From the NCBI GenBank assembly GCA_013334865.1, contig JAAXWS010000011.1, positions 27,446 through 91,445 of the forward strand: DNA of 64,000 bases. Direction: 5' to 3'. The stretch is from Chlorobiaceae bacterium. Lineage in GTDB: Bacteria; Bacteroidota; Chlorobiia; Chlorobiales; Chlorobiaceae. A program made the translations under genes and the position numbers. The notes below the pieces were generated by a model that was not told the DNA's origin, did not search any database, and saw only the letters and a list, made by a program, of their open reading frames with translations. How positions within the stretch are numbered: the stretch's first letter is position 1; every line of letters begins with the position of its first letter. This document shows, in pieces, positions 20,011 through 30,427 of this stretch.

Positions 20011-21618
20011 TCAGTGTGCTGACGAGAGGTCGGCCTTCTCCGACTTGTCTACCCTGATGAACATCAGGAGTGGCAGGCAGCACAGGAAGAGGAGGGCGAT
20101 GAGCATGAAGGCGTCCATATATGCCAGATGGTGGCTCTGGGTGGTAACGGTATACTCGAGCGCCTTCAGTGAGGATTGCTGCGCCTCGACCGGGGAGAGT
20201 GTCCTCGTTCCGAAGAGCTGCTTCATCCCTTCCAGCCGCATTGCGGCCGCAGGGTCGTAGGGCGACAGGTGCGAGAGGATTTCGTTCCGGTGCACGGCGA
20301 CCCGCTTGGCGATGAAGGTGTTCGTGATGGCGATTCCGAACGACCCTCCGAGCTGGCGGACCATGTTGTTCAGGCCGGTAGCCTGACCGATGTCCCGGCC
20401 GTGCAGGCCGGTGACGGCGAGCATGGTCACCGGGATGAAGATGAAGCCGAGGGCAAGGCCCCGGATCAGCAGCACCCAGAAGAAATTCGCGGCGCCGGAC
20501 TGGAGCGTCTGCTGTCCCAGCTGCCAGCAGAAGAACATGAACGCGCTCATCCCGAAGGTCATCAGCAGCTTGGGCGAAGCACCCCGCTGCAGGGCGATGC
20601 CGAGCGGCAGCGAAATGATGCCGGTGAGCATCGCGCTCGGGAAGAGCACCAGGCCGGTAAGCAGGGCCGTGAAGCCGAGCAGGCGCTGCACGAAGACAGG
20701 GAAGACGAAGAGCGAGCCGTACAGGCCGTAGCCGACGATGAAGGTGAGTACGGCGGCGATGGCCAGGTTCTTGCTTCGTCCCAGTACGCTCAGGTCGACC
20801 GCCGGGTGGTCGGTGTGCAGTTCGTGCCAGACGAAAAGAAGCAGCGACACGACCGCGATGATCGTGAACCAGGTGATATACGGGGTTTCGAACCAGTCTT
20901 TCGATTCGCCGCGCTCGAGGATGAACTGCAGCGAGCCGATGCCCACGGAGAGCAGGCCGATCCCCGCCCAGTCGATCTTTTGGACCGTGTGCTTCACCTT
21001 CGGCTCATTGATGAAGGTGAGGGCCGCCCAGGCGGCAAGGAGGCCGATAGGGATGTTGACGAAGAAGCACCACTCCCAGGCGAAGTAGTCCACCAGGAAG
21101 CCGCCGAGCAGCGGGCCGATGGTCGGGCCGAGCACAAGGCCCATCGAGAAGATGCCGGTCGCCGCGCCCCGCTCCTCCGGCTTGAACGTTTCGTACAGGA
21201 TGGCCTGCGATGTCGGCAGGAGCGCTCCGCCGCCGATTCCCTGGATGAACCTGAAGAACACCAGCATCCAGATGTTCGTAGACATGCCGCAGAGGACCGA
21301 TGCGGCCGTGAAGAGCAGGATCGATCCGATGAAGTAGGTGCGCCGCCCCAGGAGGTTCCCGAGGAATCCCGAGAGGGGGATGACGATCACGTTCGCGATG
21401 GCGTAGCTGGTCACCACCCATGAGACATCCTCGATGCTCGCCCCCAGGTTGCCGCTGATGTGGTTGATCGCCACGTTGACGATGGTCGTGTCGATCAGCT
21501 CGAGCATGGCCGCCACGATGACCGTGACGGTGATGATCACCTTCCGTATGCCCGTCTCGTAGGCGTGCGCCGGGAGCTGGTGCGCCGGATCGGCGATGGT
21601 TCGGTTTGCCTGTGTCAT
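20011..21618 (-). CDS. emrB: DHA2-family multidrug efflux permease (EmrB type)
   Basis: This 535-residue inner-membrane drug:proton antiporter has 14 predicted helices. Family motifs are visible: the D1 motif in ELIDTTIVNVA, motif A as GFLGNLLGRR, and motif C as GLVLGPTIGPLLGGFLVD. It is the last gene of the tolC-usp-emrA-emrB operon, and its ATG overlaps the emrA stop by 4 bp. With EmrA and TolC it would form a tripartite pump across both membranes. The substrate is unknown. Confidence 0.93.
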   Translation of the reverse strand: MTQANRTIADPAHQLPAHAYETGIRKVIITVTVIVAAMLELIDTTIVNVAINHISGNLGASIEDVSWVVTSYAIANVIVIPLSGFLGNLLGRRTYFIGSILLFTAASVLCGMSTNIWMLVFFRFIQGIGGGALLPTSQAILYETFKPEERGAATGIFSMGLVLGPTIGPLLGGFLVDYFAWEWCFFVNIPIGLLAAWAALTFINEPKVKHTVQKIDWAGIGLLSVGIGSLQFILERGESKDWFETPYITWFTIIAVVSLLLFVWHELHTDHPAVDLSVLGRSKNLAIAAVLTFIVGYGLYGSLFVFPVFVQRLLGFTALLTGLVLFPSAMLTGIISLPLGIALQRGASPKLLMTFGMSAFMFFCWQLGQQTLQSGAANFFWVLLIRGLALGFIFIPVTMLAVTGLHGRDIGQATGLNNMVRQLGGSFGIAITNTFIAKRVAVHRNEILSHLSPYDPAAAMRLEGMKQLFGTRTLSPVEAQQSSLKALEYTVTTQSHHLAYMDAFMLIALLFLCCLPLLMFIRVDKSEKADLSSAH

Positions 21619-22556
21619 TTTACCTTCACTTCGACGATCACATTCATTCCTGCGGCCAGCGGCTCCTCAGGGCGCCGGTCGAACACGACCTTGACCGGAA
21701 CCCGCTGGGCGACCTTCACGAAATTGCCGCTCGCGTTGTCCGGGGGCAGCAGGGTGAATTTGGCTCCCGTGCCCGCGGAGATCGATTCGACGTGCCCCGT
21801 AAACTCCTTGCCGGGGAATGCGTCGATGCTGATCTTGACCGGCTGGCCGGGACGCATGTTGGCGAGCTGCGTCTCCTTGAAGTTCGCCACGACCCAGAGG
21901 TCGCTGCTGCCGACGATCGCGATGAGCTGCTGGCCCGGCGTGACATACTGGCCGGGCTCCACGGCCTTCTTCGAGACCCGTCCTGCAGCCGGGGCGGTGA
22001 TGGCCGTCCAGGAGAGCTGGAGTTCGGCGTTCTTCAGCTCGGCTTCACGCAGCTTTACCTGATTGCCGGCAGCCGCACGCTGCGCCGAGGAGCCCGTCGC
22101 GCCGGCGGTCGCTGCATCGAGCTCCGCCTGCGAGATGACGTCCTGGCGCTGCAGGTTCCGGCTCCTGCGCAGGTCCGCACCGAGTTTCAGCTCGGTGGCC
22201 CCGGCGGCGGCAGCCTGGGACTTCGCGACCATGAGCGCCGCCTCGGCCATGTCGCGCCGTACCTGGTAATCCGCCGGGTCGAGCACGATGAGCGTGTCCC
22301 CCTTCGCGACGGCCTGGTTGTCCTTCGCCCTGACTTCGGCCACTTTTCCCGGGACGCGCGGTATCACCGGGTACACATCCCCTTCGATCTGGGCGTTATC
22401 GGTTTCGACGTAGCTGAACGAGCGGAAGAGCTTCATGCCTCCCCATACGAGGCCGACGGCCAGCAGTACGCCGAACATGGCCATCCTGACCGGTGACGAG
22501 GAGCCTGTCTTCTGCTCTTTCTTCCCTTCCTTGCTCTGGATCTGCGATTCTGCCAT
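21615..22556 (-). CDS. emrA: HlyD/EmrA-family membrane fusion protein
   Basis: This periplasmic adaptor links EmrB to TolC. The 313 residues have a cytoplasmic tail, one membrane anchor at about 25-42 (RMAMFGVLLAVGLVWGGM), a barrel-sandwich lipoyl domain (VETDNAQIEGDVYPVIPRVPGKV), a helical hairpin at about 95-165, and a beta-barrel (GQLIAIVGSSDLWVVANFKE). The length is shorter than E. coli EmrA (390), mainly in the hairpin. It lies 33 bp after usp and overlaps emrB. Confidence 0.92.
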   Translation of the reverse strand: MAESQIQSKEGKKEQKTGSSSPVRMAMFGVLLAVGLVWGGMKLFRSFSYVETDNAQIEGDVYPVIPRVPGKVAEVRAKDNQAVAKGDTLIVLDPADYQVRRDMAEAALMVAKSQAAAAGATELKLGADLRRSRNLQRQDVISQAELDAATAGATGSSAQRAAAGNQVKLREAELKNAELQLSWTAITAPAAGRVSKKAVEPGQYVTPGQQLIAIVGSSDLWVVANFKETQLANMRPGQPVKISIDAFPGKEFTGHVESISAGTGAKFTLLPPDNASGNFVKVAQRVPVKVVFDRRPEEPLAAGMNVIVEVKVK

Positions 22557-22589
22557 GGGTGATCAATCGTTGTGGTTTGTCAAAACTGC

Positions 22590-23045
22590 TTATGCCGTTT
22601 GGGCTATGCCGGGCGCCGGCGACTTCAGCACCAGCACCTGGCAAGGTGCCTGGCGCATGACCGCCTCGGTGGTGCTTCCCACCAGGAGGCGGGGAATGTT
22701 GTTTGCGCCGTGCGATCCGAGCACGATCAGCTCGGCGCCATGACGTCTCGCCTGGTCGATGATGACTTCAGCCGGAGAGCCGTACTCGACGGTGAACCGG
22801 ACGTTGCACCGGTATGCCGAAAGCATGTCGGAATAGCGCGAAAAATGGTGGAGGTGCTCTTTCAGGAGAGCCCCGTGATCGCCTGCGTCGGGGCTTCCGA
22901 CATGCAGGACGATCAGCTCCATATCGGGAGCGTGCCGCTCGGCGACGTGGATCAGCGCATTCTCCGATGAGGGCGAGAAGTCGACCGGGCAGAGGATGGA
23001 TTTCGGTGTTGTCAAGGTTGTTGCGGTCATGGTGCCGGTATCCAT
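22590..23045 (-). CDS. Universal stress protein, ATP-binding type
   Basis: This is a 151-residue UspA-fold protein. The ATP-binding signature G-x2-G-x9-G-S is present: GSHG, nine residues, then GST. ILCPVDFSPSSENAL is the N-terminal strand-loop with the conserved Asp. Its first codons overlap the end of tolC by 19 bp, so it is firmly inside the efflux operon and probably translated by coupling. It could sense ATP or energy state for the pump, or protect cells during exposure; this is inference. Confidence 0.9.
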   Translation of the reverse strand: MDTGTMTATTLTTPKSILCPVDFSPSSENALIHVAERHAPDMELIVLHVGSPDAGDHGALLKEHLHHFSRYSDMLSAYRCNVRFTVEYGSPAEVIIDQARRHGAELIVLGSHGANNIPRLLVGSTTEAVMRQAPCQVLVLKSPAPGIAQTA

Positions 23046-24361
23046 TGGTTTCCGATCGGGTCGCCCGAAGCGCGCCGGACGTCGTAAGCGTTGAGCACAT
23101 ATTCGTAGCGTGCCTGCAGATTCGCCAGCTCGGCCTGCGCCAGCGCCGATTCTGCATCGAGGAGGTCGAGGGTCGTCCCCATGCCGTTCTGGTGGCGGAT
23201 CCGCGCCTGCCGGGCCGCGAGGTCGGCCTTGGAGACCTGAAGGGCGGAGGTTCCGATCTTTTCCCTGCTCGTATGCAGCGAGTTGAGCGCCTGCTTCACT
23301 TCGGCCTGCGCCACTTCTTCAGTATCGATACGCTCCAGCTCGGCGGCATGCATCATGGCGGTTGCCTCGCTTGTTGCCGCGCTGGTCCTGAAGCCCGTGA
23401 AGAGCGGAACTTGGACCTGGATGCCGGCCATGACGTTGGTGCGCTGCTCGTTGATGTTCGGCACGTATCCGTTTGCGGTGCCCCACGATGCGGCTCCGCT
23501 GATCGTCGGGAACCACTCTTTCGCCGCAAGGGACTTCCGCGCTTCGGCCGCACGGGCGTTTTCACGTGAGAGTGCCACTTCAGGTCGCTTTTCGAGCGCC
23601 GTGGCGGTCAGTCTCTCGGCGTTCGTGTCGGCCGCGTCGGTATCAAACGACCCTTTCAGCGACAGAGGGGCGCTTGCCTTGAGTCCGCAGAGCCGGCGAA
23701 AGGTGGTGCCCTGGTTCTCGAGCTGCGACTGCAGGTCGATCTTCCGGTTTTTGGCCGCGGAGAGCCGCACCTCGGTGGTCAGGAGGTCGAAGCGGGTAGC
23801 GGCGCCCTCCCGGTAGCGCTTCTCCATGTTTTCGAGGTTGCTGCCGAGTGCGGCGATCTCCTTGTCCTGGACCTTCACGGCCTCCTGCAGGAAGAGTATC
23901 GAGTAGAAGGCGCGGATGGTTGCGAGCGAAAGGTCGCGGACGGTCAGGTCCCTCGAGAGGCCGGCGGCGGCCATTCCTGACCTGGCGAGGTCCACCCTGC
24001 GGCCGGTACGGCCGAAGTCGAACAGCATCATCTCGGCCGTTAGCTTCGCCGTGTAGTTGTTGTTGGGCATGAACTGCATTCCCTGCAGCTCGGATACGGG
24101 ATCGATGTAGGTGTACCCCGCTTTCGCCGAGATCTGCGGGAAGTAGCCGCTGCGGCTCTGGGTGACCTTAGCTTCGGCGGCTTTCACCTCATCGTTCGCC
24201 CGCAATGCCCTCGGGTTGTGCTCGCGCGTGAGGCGTATCGCCTCGTCGAGCGTCAGCGGTGCCGTCGGCGCCACTGCGGCATCGGCAGCGAAACCGGGCC
24301 GTGACATGGCGAGGAGTGCGGTTAGGGCGATCAGCGTGGCTCTGCGGTTGCGTGTCTTCAT
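23027..24361 (-). CDS. TolC-family outer-membrane efflux protein
   Basis: This outer-membrane channel protein completes the efflux pump. The 444 residues begin with a signal peptide ([20 protein letters not shown], cleaved near FAADA). Two OEP repeats follow ([18 protein letters not shown] and [20 protein letters not shown]), each with long coiled-coil helices, ending in [19 protein letters not shown]. It is the first gene of the operon and lies 35 bp downstream of a near-consensus sigma-54 promoter. GAAGG precedes the ATG. Confidence 0.92.
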   Translation of the reverse strand: MKTRNRRATLIALTALLAMSRPGFAADAAVAPTAPLTLDEAIRLTREHNPRALRANDEVKAAEAKVTQSRSGYFPQISAKAGYTYIDPVSELQGMQFMPNNNYTAKLTAEMMLFDFGRTGRRVDLARSGMAAAGLSRDLTVRDLSLATIRAFYSILFLQEAVKVQDKEIAALGSNLENMEKRYREGAATRFDLLTTEVRLSAAKNRKIDLQSQLENQGTTFRRLCGLKASAPLSLKGSFDTDAADTNAERLTATALEKRPEVALSRENARAAEARKSLAAKEWFPTISGAASWGTANGYVPNINEQRTNVMAGIQVQVPLFTGFRTSAATSEATAMMHAAELERIDTEEVAQAEVKQALNSLHTSREKIGTSALQVSKADLAARQARIRHQNGMGTTLDLLDAESALAQAELANLQARYEYVLNAYDVRRASGDPIGNQWIPAP

Positions 24362-24395
24362 GATCCTTCACTGGTTTATCGATTGTTATTCATAC

Positions 24396-24411
24396 TACAA
24401 CAATCGTGCCA
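24396..24411 (-). promoter_or_regulatory. Sigma-54 (-24/-12) promoter of the tolC-usp-emrAB operon
   Basis: On the minus strand the sequence is TGGCACG-N4-TTGTA, matching the consensus TGGCACG-N4-TTGC(A/T) except for one base in the -12 element. The invariant GG is at -24. Transcription would begin near 24384, about 24 nt before the tolC ATG. The divergent gene encodes a sigma-54 activator, which strongly supports the call. Confidence 0.8.
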
Positions 24412-24497
24412 TTTCCGCCGTTTATCTTTCGCTGCCCGTAACTGCAAGTATTTTAAGGCTTTTGCTGTTTCCTGCCGTCTCTTTTGGGTTTGGTGTA

Positions 24498-24514
24498 TTC
24501 TGAAAATATCGGAA
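24498..24514. promoter_or_regulatory. Operator copy 1, TTCTG-N7-CGGAA
   Basis: This interrupted dyad has one mismatch against the perfect copy at 24531-24547. Its centre lies 33 bp (three helical turns) from that copy and about 97 bp upstream of the sigma-54 -24 element, the usual place for an enhancer. Confidence 0.6.
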
Positions 24515-24530
24515 TATTCTGTTATTGGTG

Positions 24531-24547
24531 TTCTGAATAATACAGAA
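24531..24547. promoter_or_regulatory. Operator copy 2, TTCTG-N7-CAGAA
   Basis: A perfect 5-bp inverted repeat around a 7-bp spacer, ending 9 bp before the activator gene start. It could serve both as enhancer for the efflux operon and as an autoregulatory operator. Confidence 0.6.
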
Positions 24548-24556
24548 ACATGCCCC

Positions 24557-26660
<2,104 letters not shown>

Positions 26661-26671
<11 letters not shown>

Positions 26672-26718
26672 CTCCATCAACCATCGTCGTTACTTTGGTT
26701 GATGGAGTTACCATCGTC
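26661..26718. terminator. Perfect 23-bp inverted repeat between convergent genes
   Basis: Positions 26661-26683 pair perfectly with 26696-26718 around a 12-nt loop. The left arm contains the stop codon of the activator gene, and the right arm ends 7 bp before the end of the aminotransferase gene. It can act as a bidirectional terminator although no T run follows on either strand. Confidence 0.6.
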
Positions 26719-26725
26719 CCCAGGG

Positions 26726-27919
26726 TCAGCCGCAGACGGCGCGGATGGCTTCGGCGACGATCGGGATGCCGCGTTCGATCTCTTCGGGCGAGTTGTTGCA
26801 GTAGGAGAGGCGCATGGTGTTGTTGCGGGTGCCTTCGGGGTCGAAGGTGCTGCCGGTGACGAAGACCGCGCCGCCCTCGATGGCGAGCTTCAGGATGGCC
26901 GTGGCGTCGGCGCCTTCGGGCAGGGTGAGCCAGATGTAGAATCCCCCCTTCGGTTCGTTCCACCGCACGTACTCCGGCAGGTGGCGCCTCAGCGCTTGGG
27001 CCATGCTTGCGGCGCGCCGCTTGTACTCCTGGCGCACCGAGGCGACGTAGGCGTCGATCTTCCCGGAGCGGATGAAGGCGTCCGCGATCACCTGGGTGAA
27101 GCTCGGCGAGCAGGCGTCGGCCGACTGCTTGATAAGTTCGCACTTCTCCCAGATCGCTTCGGGCGCGAGCAGCCAGCCGAGCCGCAGGCCCGGGCCGAGG
27201 ATCTTGGAGAAGGAGCCGGTGTAGCAGACGTCGAGCCCTTCGGGATCCATCGACTTGATGGGGCGCAGGCGGTCGAGGTGCTCCTCGCTGAACCAGAGGT
27301 CGCCATAGGCGTCGTCCTCGATGAGCGGGATGTCCCGCCCCTGCAGCGTTTCGACGAGCTGCCGCTTCCGTTCGGAGGTGTAGAGCATGCCTCCGGGGTT
27401 GTGGAAGTAGGGGGTGATGTACAGGAACTTCGCCGGATCGGGCCGTTCGGCCTCTTCGCGGAGCATGCCGATGTCGATCCCCTCCTCGTCCACCGGGATG
27501 GAGGCGATGTCGGCGCCGCAGGCGCGGAAGGCCGCGATGGCGCCGATGAAGCAGGGGTACTCGGTCAGTACCCGGTCGCCGGGATCGATGAACGCTTTGG
27601 CGAGGATGCTCAGCGCCTGCTGCGACCCGGTCGTGACCATGAGGCGGTTGCTCTTCACAGGCAGCCCCTTGCGCTCAAGGAACCCTCCGAGCGACTCGAG
27701 CAGCGACGGCAGGCCGGGCGTCGGGCCGTACTGGAACGCGGCCCGCTTCGACTTCCCGTCGAGCCCACGGAACAGCTCCTCCACCTCGTCGACCGGGAAC
27801 AGTTCGTTGCCCGGCATCCCCCCGGCGAAGGAGATGATGTCGGGCCTCGAAGCGAGGCTCATGAGCTCCCTGATGGCCGAGGAGCGAAGCGCGGATACGG
27901 AGGTCGAAAAGCGGGGCAT
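26726..27919 (-). CDS. PLP-dependent aminotransferase (2-aminoadipate/aromatic type, class I)
   Basis: The start at 27919 (MPRFSTSVSALRSSAIREL) fits the family; the longer frame upstream runs into a GC-rich palindrome. The 397 residues show the LysN/ARO8-like pattern: ISFAGGMPGNELFP near the start, TTGSQQALSILAKAFIDPGD, the Asp and Tyr of the cofactor site in IEDDAYGDLWF, and the Schiff-base Lys in YTGSFSKILGPGLRLGW near residue 233. Substrates of such enzymes include 2-aminoadipate, branched and aromatic amino acids. Next to the IOR-PaaK genes it may aminate arylpyruvates. The gap to the next gene is 163 bp, so membership of one transcript is not certain. Confidence 0.88.
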   Translation of the reverse strand: MPRFSTSVSALRSSAIRELMSLASRPDIISFAGGMPGNELFPVDEVEELFRGLDGKSKRAAFQYGPTPGLPSLLESLGGFLERKGLPVKSNRLMVTTGSQQALSILAKAFIDPGDRVLTEYPCFIGAIAAFRACGADIASIPVDEEGIDIGMLREEAERPDPAKFLYITPYFHNPGGMLYTSERKRQLVETLQGRDIPLIEDDAYGDLWFSEEHLDRLRPIKSMDPEGLDVCYTGSFSKILGPGLRLGWLLAPEAIWEKCELIKQSADACSPSFTQVIADAFIRSGKIDAYVASVRQEYKRRAASMAQALRRHLPEYVRWNEPKGGFYIWLTLPEGADATAILKLAIEGGAVFVTGSTFDPEGTRNNTMRLSYCNNSPEEIERGIPIVAEAIRAVCG

Positions 27920-27955
27920 GGGTTGTCTGTTTCGGTTTGCTGGGCCTGACGCAGT

Positions 27956-27975
27956 CCCCGGGCTCAAGCCCGGGG
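27956..27975. repeat. REP-like GC-rich palindrome
   Basis: CCCCGGGC and GCCCGGGG flank TCAA. The core resembles the palindrome ending the tandem repeat at 57660-57679, which suggests a dispersed extragenic family. Confidence 0.5.
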
Positions 27976-28082
27976 CTACACAGGAAAATGCAAGATTTGC
28001 ATGTCCGTCGGGACGAATCCCTCCTGAATATGGGATCACCCCATGGATATCGGAATAGAATCTCTCATGCCCGGGGAGTGCG

Positions 28083-28511
28083 TCACACCTGGTACACGTC
28101 GCCAGTCTTCAGCAATTCCATCTTGTGCAGCTGCAGCACCTCGATGGCCTTCTGGGGCGTGTCGGTGCGGATGACCGCGGTCGCCCGGCCGTCGCCGGAG
28201 GCGAAGGCGTACATGTACTCGATCGAGATGCCGTTGTCCGTGAGGAGCTGCAGCGCCTTGTGCAGGCCTCCCGGCTTGTTGGGCATGACCATGCCGATGA
28301 CGTCGGTGATCTTCACGGCGAACCCCTGCTCCTTCAGCACCTTTTCGGCCAGCTCGGGCTTGCCGGTGATCACGCGCAGGATGCCGAAGTCGGTCGTGTC
28401 GGCGATGCTGAAGGCCGAGATGTTGATGTCGTTGTCGTAGAGGATGCCGGTCAGTTCGGTCAGCCGGCCGGCGCGGTTTTCGAGAAACACCGAGAGTTGC
28501 TTGATGATCAT
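28083..28511 (-). CDS. Tandem ACT-domain protein
   Basis: The 142 residues form two ACT domains: residues 4-70 (QLSVFLENRAGRLTELTGIL) and residues 72-140 (VIGMVMPNKPGGLHKALQLL). ACT domains bind amino acids and usually act as regulators. It follows paaK by 18 bp, an arrangement seen beside iorAB-paaK in other anaerobes. A role sensing an aromatic or branched amino acid for this pathway is likely but unproven. Confidence 0.88.
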   Translation of the reverse strand: MIIKQLSVFLENRAGRLTELTGILYDNDINISAFSIADTTDFGILRVITGKPELAEKVLKEQGFAVKITDVIGMVMPNKPGGLHKALQLLTDNGISIEYMYAFASGDGRATAVIRTDTPQKAIEVLQLHKMELLKTGDVYQV

Positions 28512-28529
28512 GGTGGCTCCTCCTTGCGG

Positions 28530-29831
28530 TTACGAGAGTTTGCGTTTGTCAACGACGCGCTGCGCCTTGCCCTGGCTGCGCTCGATCGTTCCGGGTTCGA
28601 CCAGCCTGACCGAGGCGTGCAGGCCGAGGATGCTGGTGAGGTTGCCGCTGATGCGCTTGCGGAGCCCTTCGAGCACCTTGACCTCGTCGGAGAAGAACTG
28701 GTCCTCGACCTCGACCTGGATCTCGAGGGTGTCGAGGTTGTTCTGCCGGTCGACCACGAGCAGGTAGTGCGGCCGGGTCTCGCTCATCTCGAGCAGCACC
28801 GACTCGACCTGCGACGGGAAGACGTTCACGCCGCGGATGATGAGCATGTCGTCCGAACGGCCGACGCACTTCTCCATGCGCACCAGCGTGCGGCCGCATT
28901 CGCATCGGTCGACGTGCAGGCGGGTGAGGTCGCGCGTGCGGTAGCGCAGGAGCGGCAGGGCCTCTTTGGTGACCGCGGTGAACACCAGCTCGCCGAGCTC
29001 GCCGTAGGGCAGTACCTCGCCGGTCTCGGGGTTGATGATCTCGGGGATGAAGTGGTCCTCGAAGATGTGCATCCCTTTCTGGAAGGAGCACTCCATCGAG
29101 ACGCCGGGCCCGATCACCTCGGAGAGGCCGTAGATGTCATAGGCCTTGATGCCGAGCAGCTGCTGGATCTCGGTGCGCATCTGTTCGGTCCACGGCTCTG
29201 CGCCGAAGATGCCCGCCTTCAGCTTGATCTTCGAGGGGTCGAGCTTCGCGTCCCGGATCGATTCGCCGAGGAAGGCCGCGTAGGAGGGGGTGCAGGCGAT
29301 AGCCGTCGAGCCGAAATCCTCGAGGAGCTGGAGCTGCTTCATGGTGTTGCCGCCGGAGATCGGGATGACCGACGCGCCGACCTTCTCGGCGCCGTAGTGC
29401 AGGCCGAGGCCGCCGGTGAAGAGCCCGTAGCCGTAGGCCACCTGGATGATGTCGTGCTTCGTTACGCCGGCCATGGTCAGCGAGCGGGCGACCACCTCTG
29501 ACCACATCAGGATGTCGTTGTGGGTGTAGCCCACCACGGTCGACTTGCCGGTGGTGCCGCTCGAGGCGTGGAAGCGGACGACGTCCGACTGGGGCACGGC
29601 GAAGAGTCCGAAGGGGTAGTTGTCGCGCAGGTCCTGCTTGGTGGTGAACGGGAGCTTTCTCAGGTCGTCGACGGTGCGGACGTCGCCCGGCTCGATGCCC
29701 ATCTCCTGCAGCTTCTGGCGGTAGAACGGGACGTTGAAGTAGATCCGCTCGACCATTTGGCGGAGCCTTTCGCCCTGCAGCGAGGCCAGCTGTTCGCGGC
29801 CCATGCATTCATGATGCTCGTTCCAGATCAT
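28530..29831 (-). CDS. paaK: Phenylacetate-CoA ligase family protein
   Basis: This enzyme forms aryl-acetyl-CoA from an aryl acid, CoA and ATP through an acyl-adenylate. The start at 29831 ([10 protein letters not shown]) is used; a longer frame to 30167 only reads through iorB out of frame. The 433 residues match PaaK. The AMP-binding P-loop [14 protein letters not shown] is near 95, and [15 protein letters not shown] and the hinge/C-terminal domain block ([20 protein letters not shown]) follow. It lies 14 bp after iorB. In this setting it can supply aryl-CoA for reductive carboxylation to arylpyruvate, or use aryl-CoA made in the opposite direction. Confidence 0.93.
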   Translation of the reverse strand: MIWNEHHECMGREQLASLQGERLRQMVERIYFNVPFYRQKLQEMGIEPGDVRTVDDLRKLPFTTKQDLRDNYPFGLFAVPQSDVVRFHASSGTTGKSTVVGYTHNDILMWSEVVARSLTMAGVTKHDIIQVAYGYGLFTGGLGLHYGAEKVGASVIPISGGNTMKQLQLLEDFGSTAIACTPSYAAFLGESIRDAKLDPSKIKLKAGIFGAEPWTEQMRTEIQQLLGIKAYDIYGLSEVIGPGVSMECSFQKGMHIFEDHFIPEIINPETGEVLPYGELGELVFTAVTKEALPLLRYRTRDLTRLHVDRCECGRTLVRMEKCVGRSDDMLIIRGVNVFPSQVESVLLEMSETRPHYLLVVDRQNNLDTLEIQVEVEDQFFSDEVKVLEGLRKRISGNLTSILGLHASVRLVEPGTIERSQGKAQRVVDKRKLS

Positions 29832-29845
29832 TGATAGATGGTAAG

Positions 29846-30421
29846 TTAGGTGTTTGAGAGCTCCAGTCCCTTGCGGAACGCCCTGATGTTGATGTCGACG
29901 ATGTCGCGCCCCTTGGCCCCGAACAGGGCCTCGATGCCGGCTTCGAGCTTTTCGGGTGCGATGCCGGTGAAGGGGGCGCCCGCGCCCAGCATGACCATGT
30001 TCGATGCGCGCGCGCTGCCGGCCTCCCTGGCGATCTCGGCCGCATGCACCTGCACCGGGCGGCCGGCCTTGCCCAGCTCGGCGAGGATCTCCTCCATCGG
30101 CGGGTAGCCGGGCATGTTCACGAACGGCTCGAGGGCGGTGACCACGTGGCCGCCGGGCGCGAGCCATGGCAGGTAGCGGAGGGCTTCAAGCGGTTCGACC
30201 GAAAGGATCAGGTCGGCCGTGCCGAGCGCGATCAGGTCGGCGAAGAGCTCATGGTCGGCGATCCGCAGGTGCGACTGCACGGCGCCGCCCCGCTGGCTCA
30301 TGCCGTGCACCTCGGCCTGGCGGATGTTGAGCCCTTCGTGGAGGGCCGCCCAGTCGATGACCGCGGCGATGCTGAGGATTCCCTGTCCGCCGACGCCGGC
30401 GAGTATGATGTTTTTCTGCAT
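29846..30421 (-). CDS. iorB: Indolepyruvate:ferredoxin oxidoreductase beta subunit
   Basis: The small subunit of the arylpyruvate:ferredoxin oxidoreductase. The 191 residues are a gamma-type 2-oxoacid oxidoreductase domain beginning [39 protein letters not shown] is also typical. It lies 6 bp after iorA. The enzyme interconverts arylpyruvate plus CoA and arylacetyl-CoA plus CO2 with ferredoxin. In a green sulfur bacterium with strongly reduced ferredoxin, the carboxylating direction is feasible. Confidence 0.93.
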   Translation of the reverse strand: MQKNIILAGVGGQGILSIAAVIDWAALHEGLNIRQAEVHGMSQRGGAVQSHLRIADHELFADLIALGTADLILSVEPLEALRYLPWLAPGGHVVTALEPFVNMPGYPPMEEILAELGKAGRPVQVHAAEIAREAGSARASNMVMLGAGAPFTGIAPEKLEAGIEALFGAKGRDIVDINIRAFRKGLELSNT

Positions 30422-30427
30422 GTCCGG

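Noticed and set aside
29832..30167. Longer N-terminus for the phenylacetate-CoA ligase
   Set aside because: The extra 112 codons read iorB out of frame; the family N-terminus fits the ATG at 29831.
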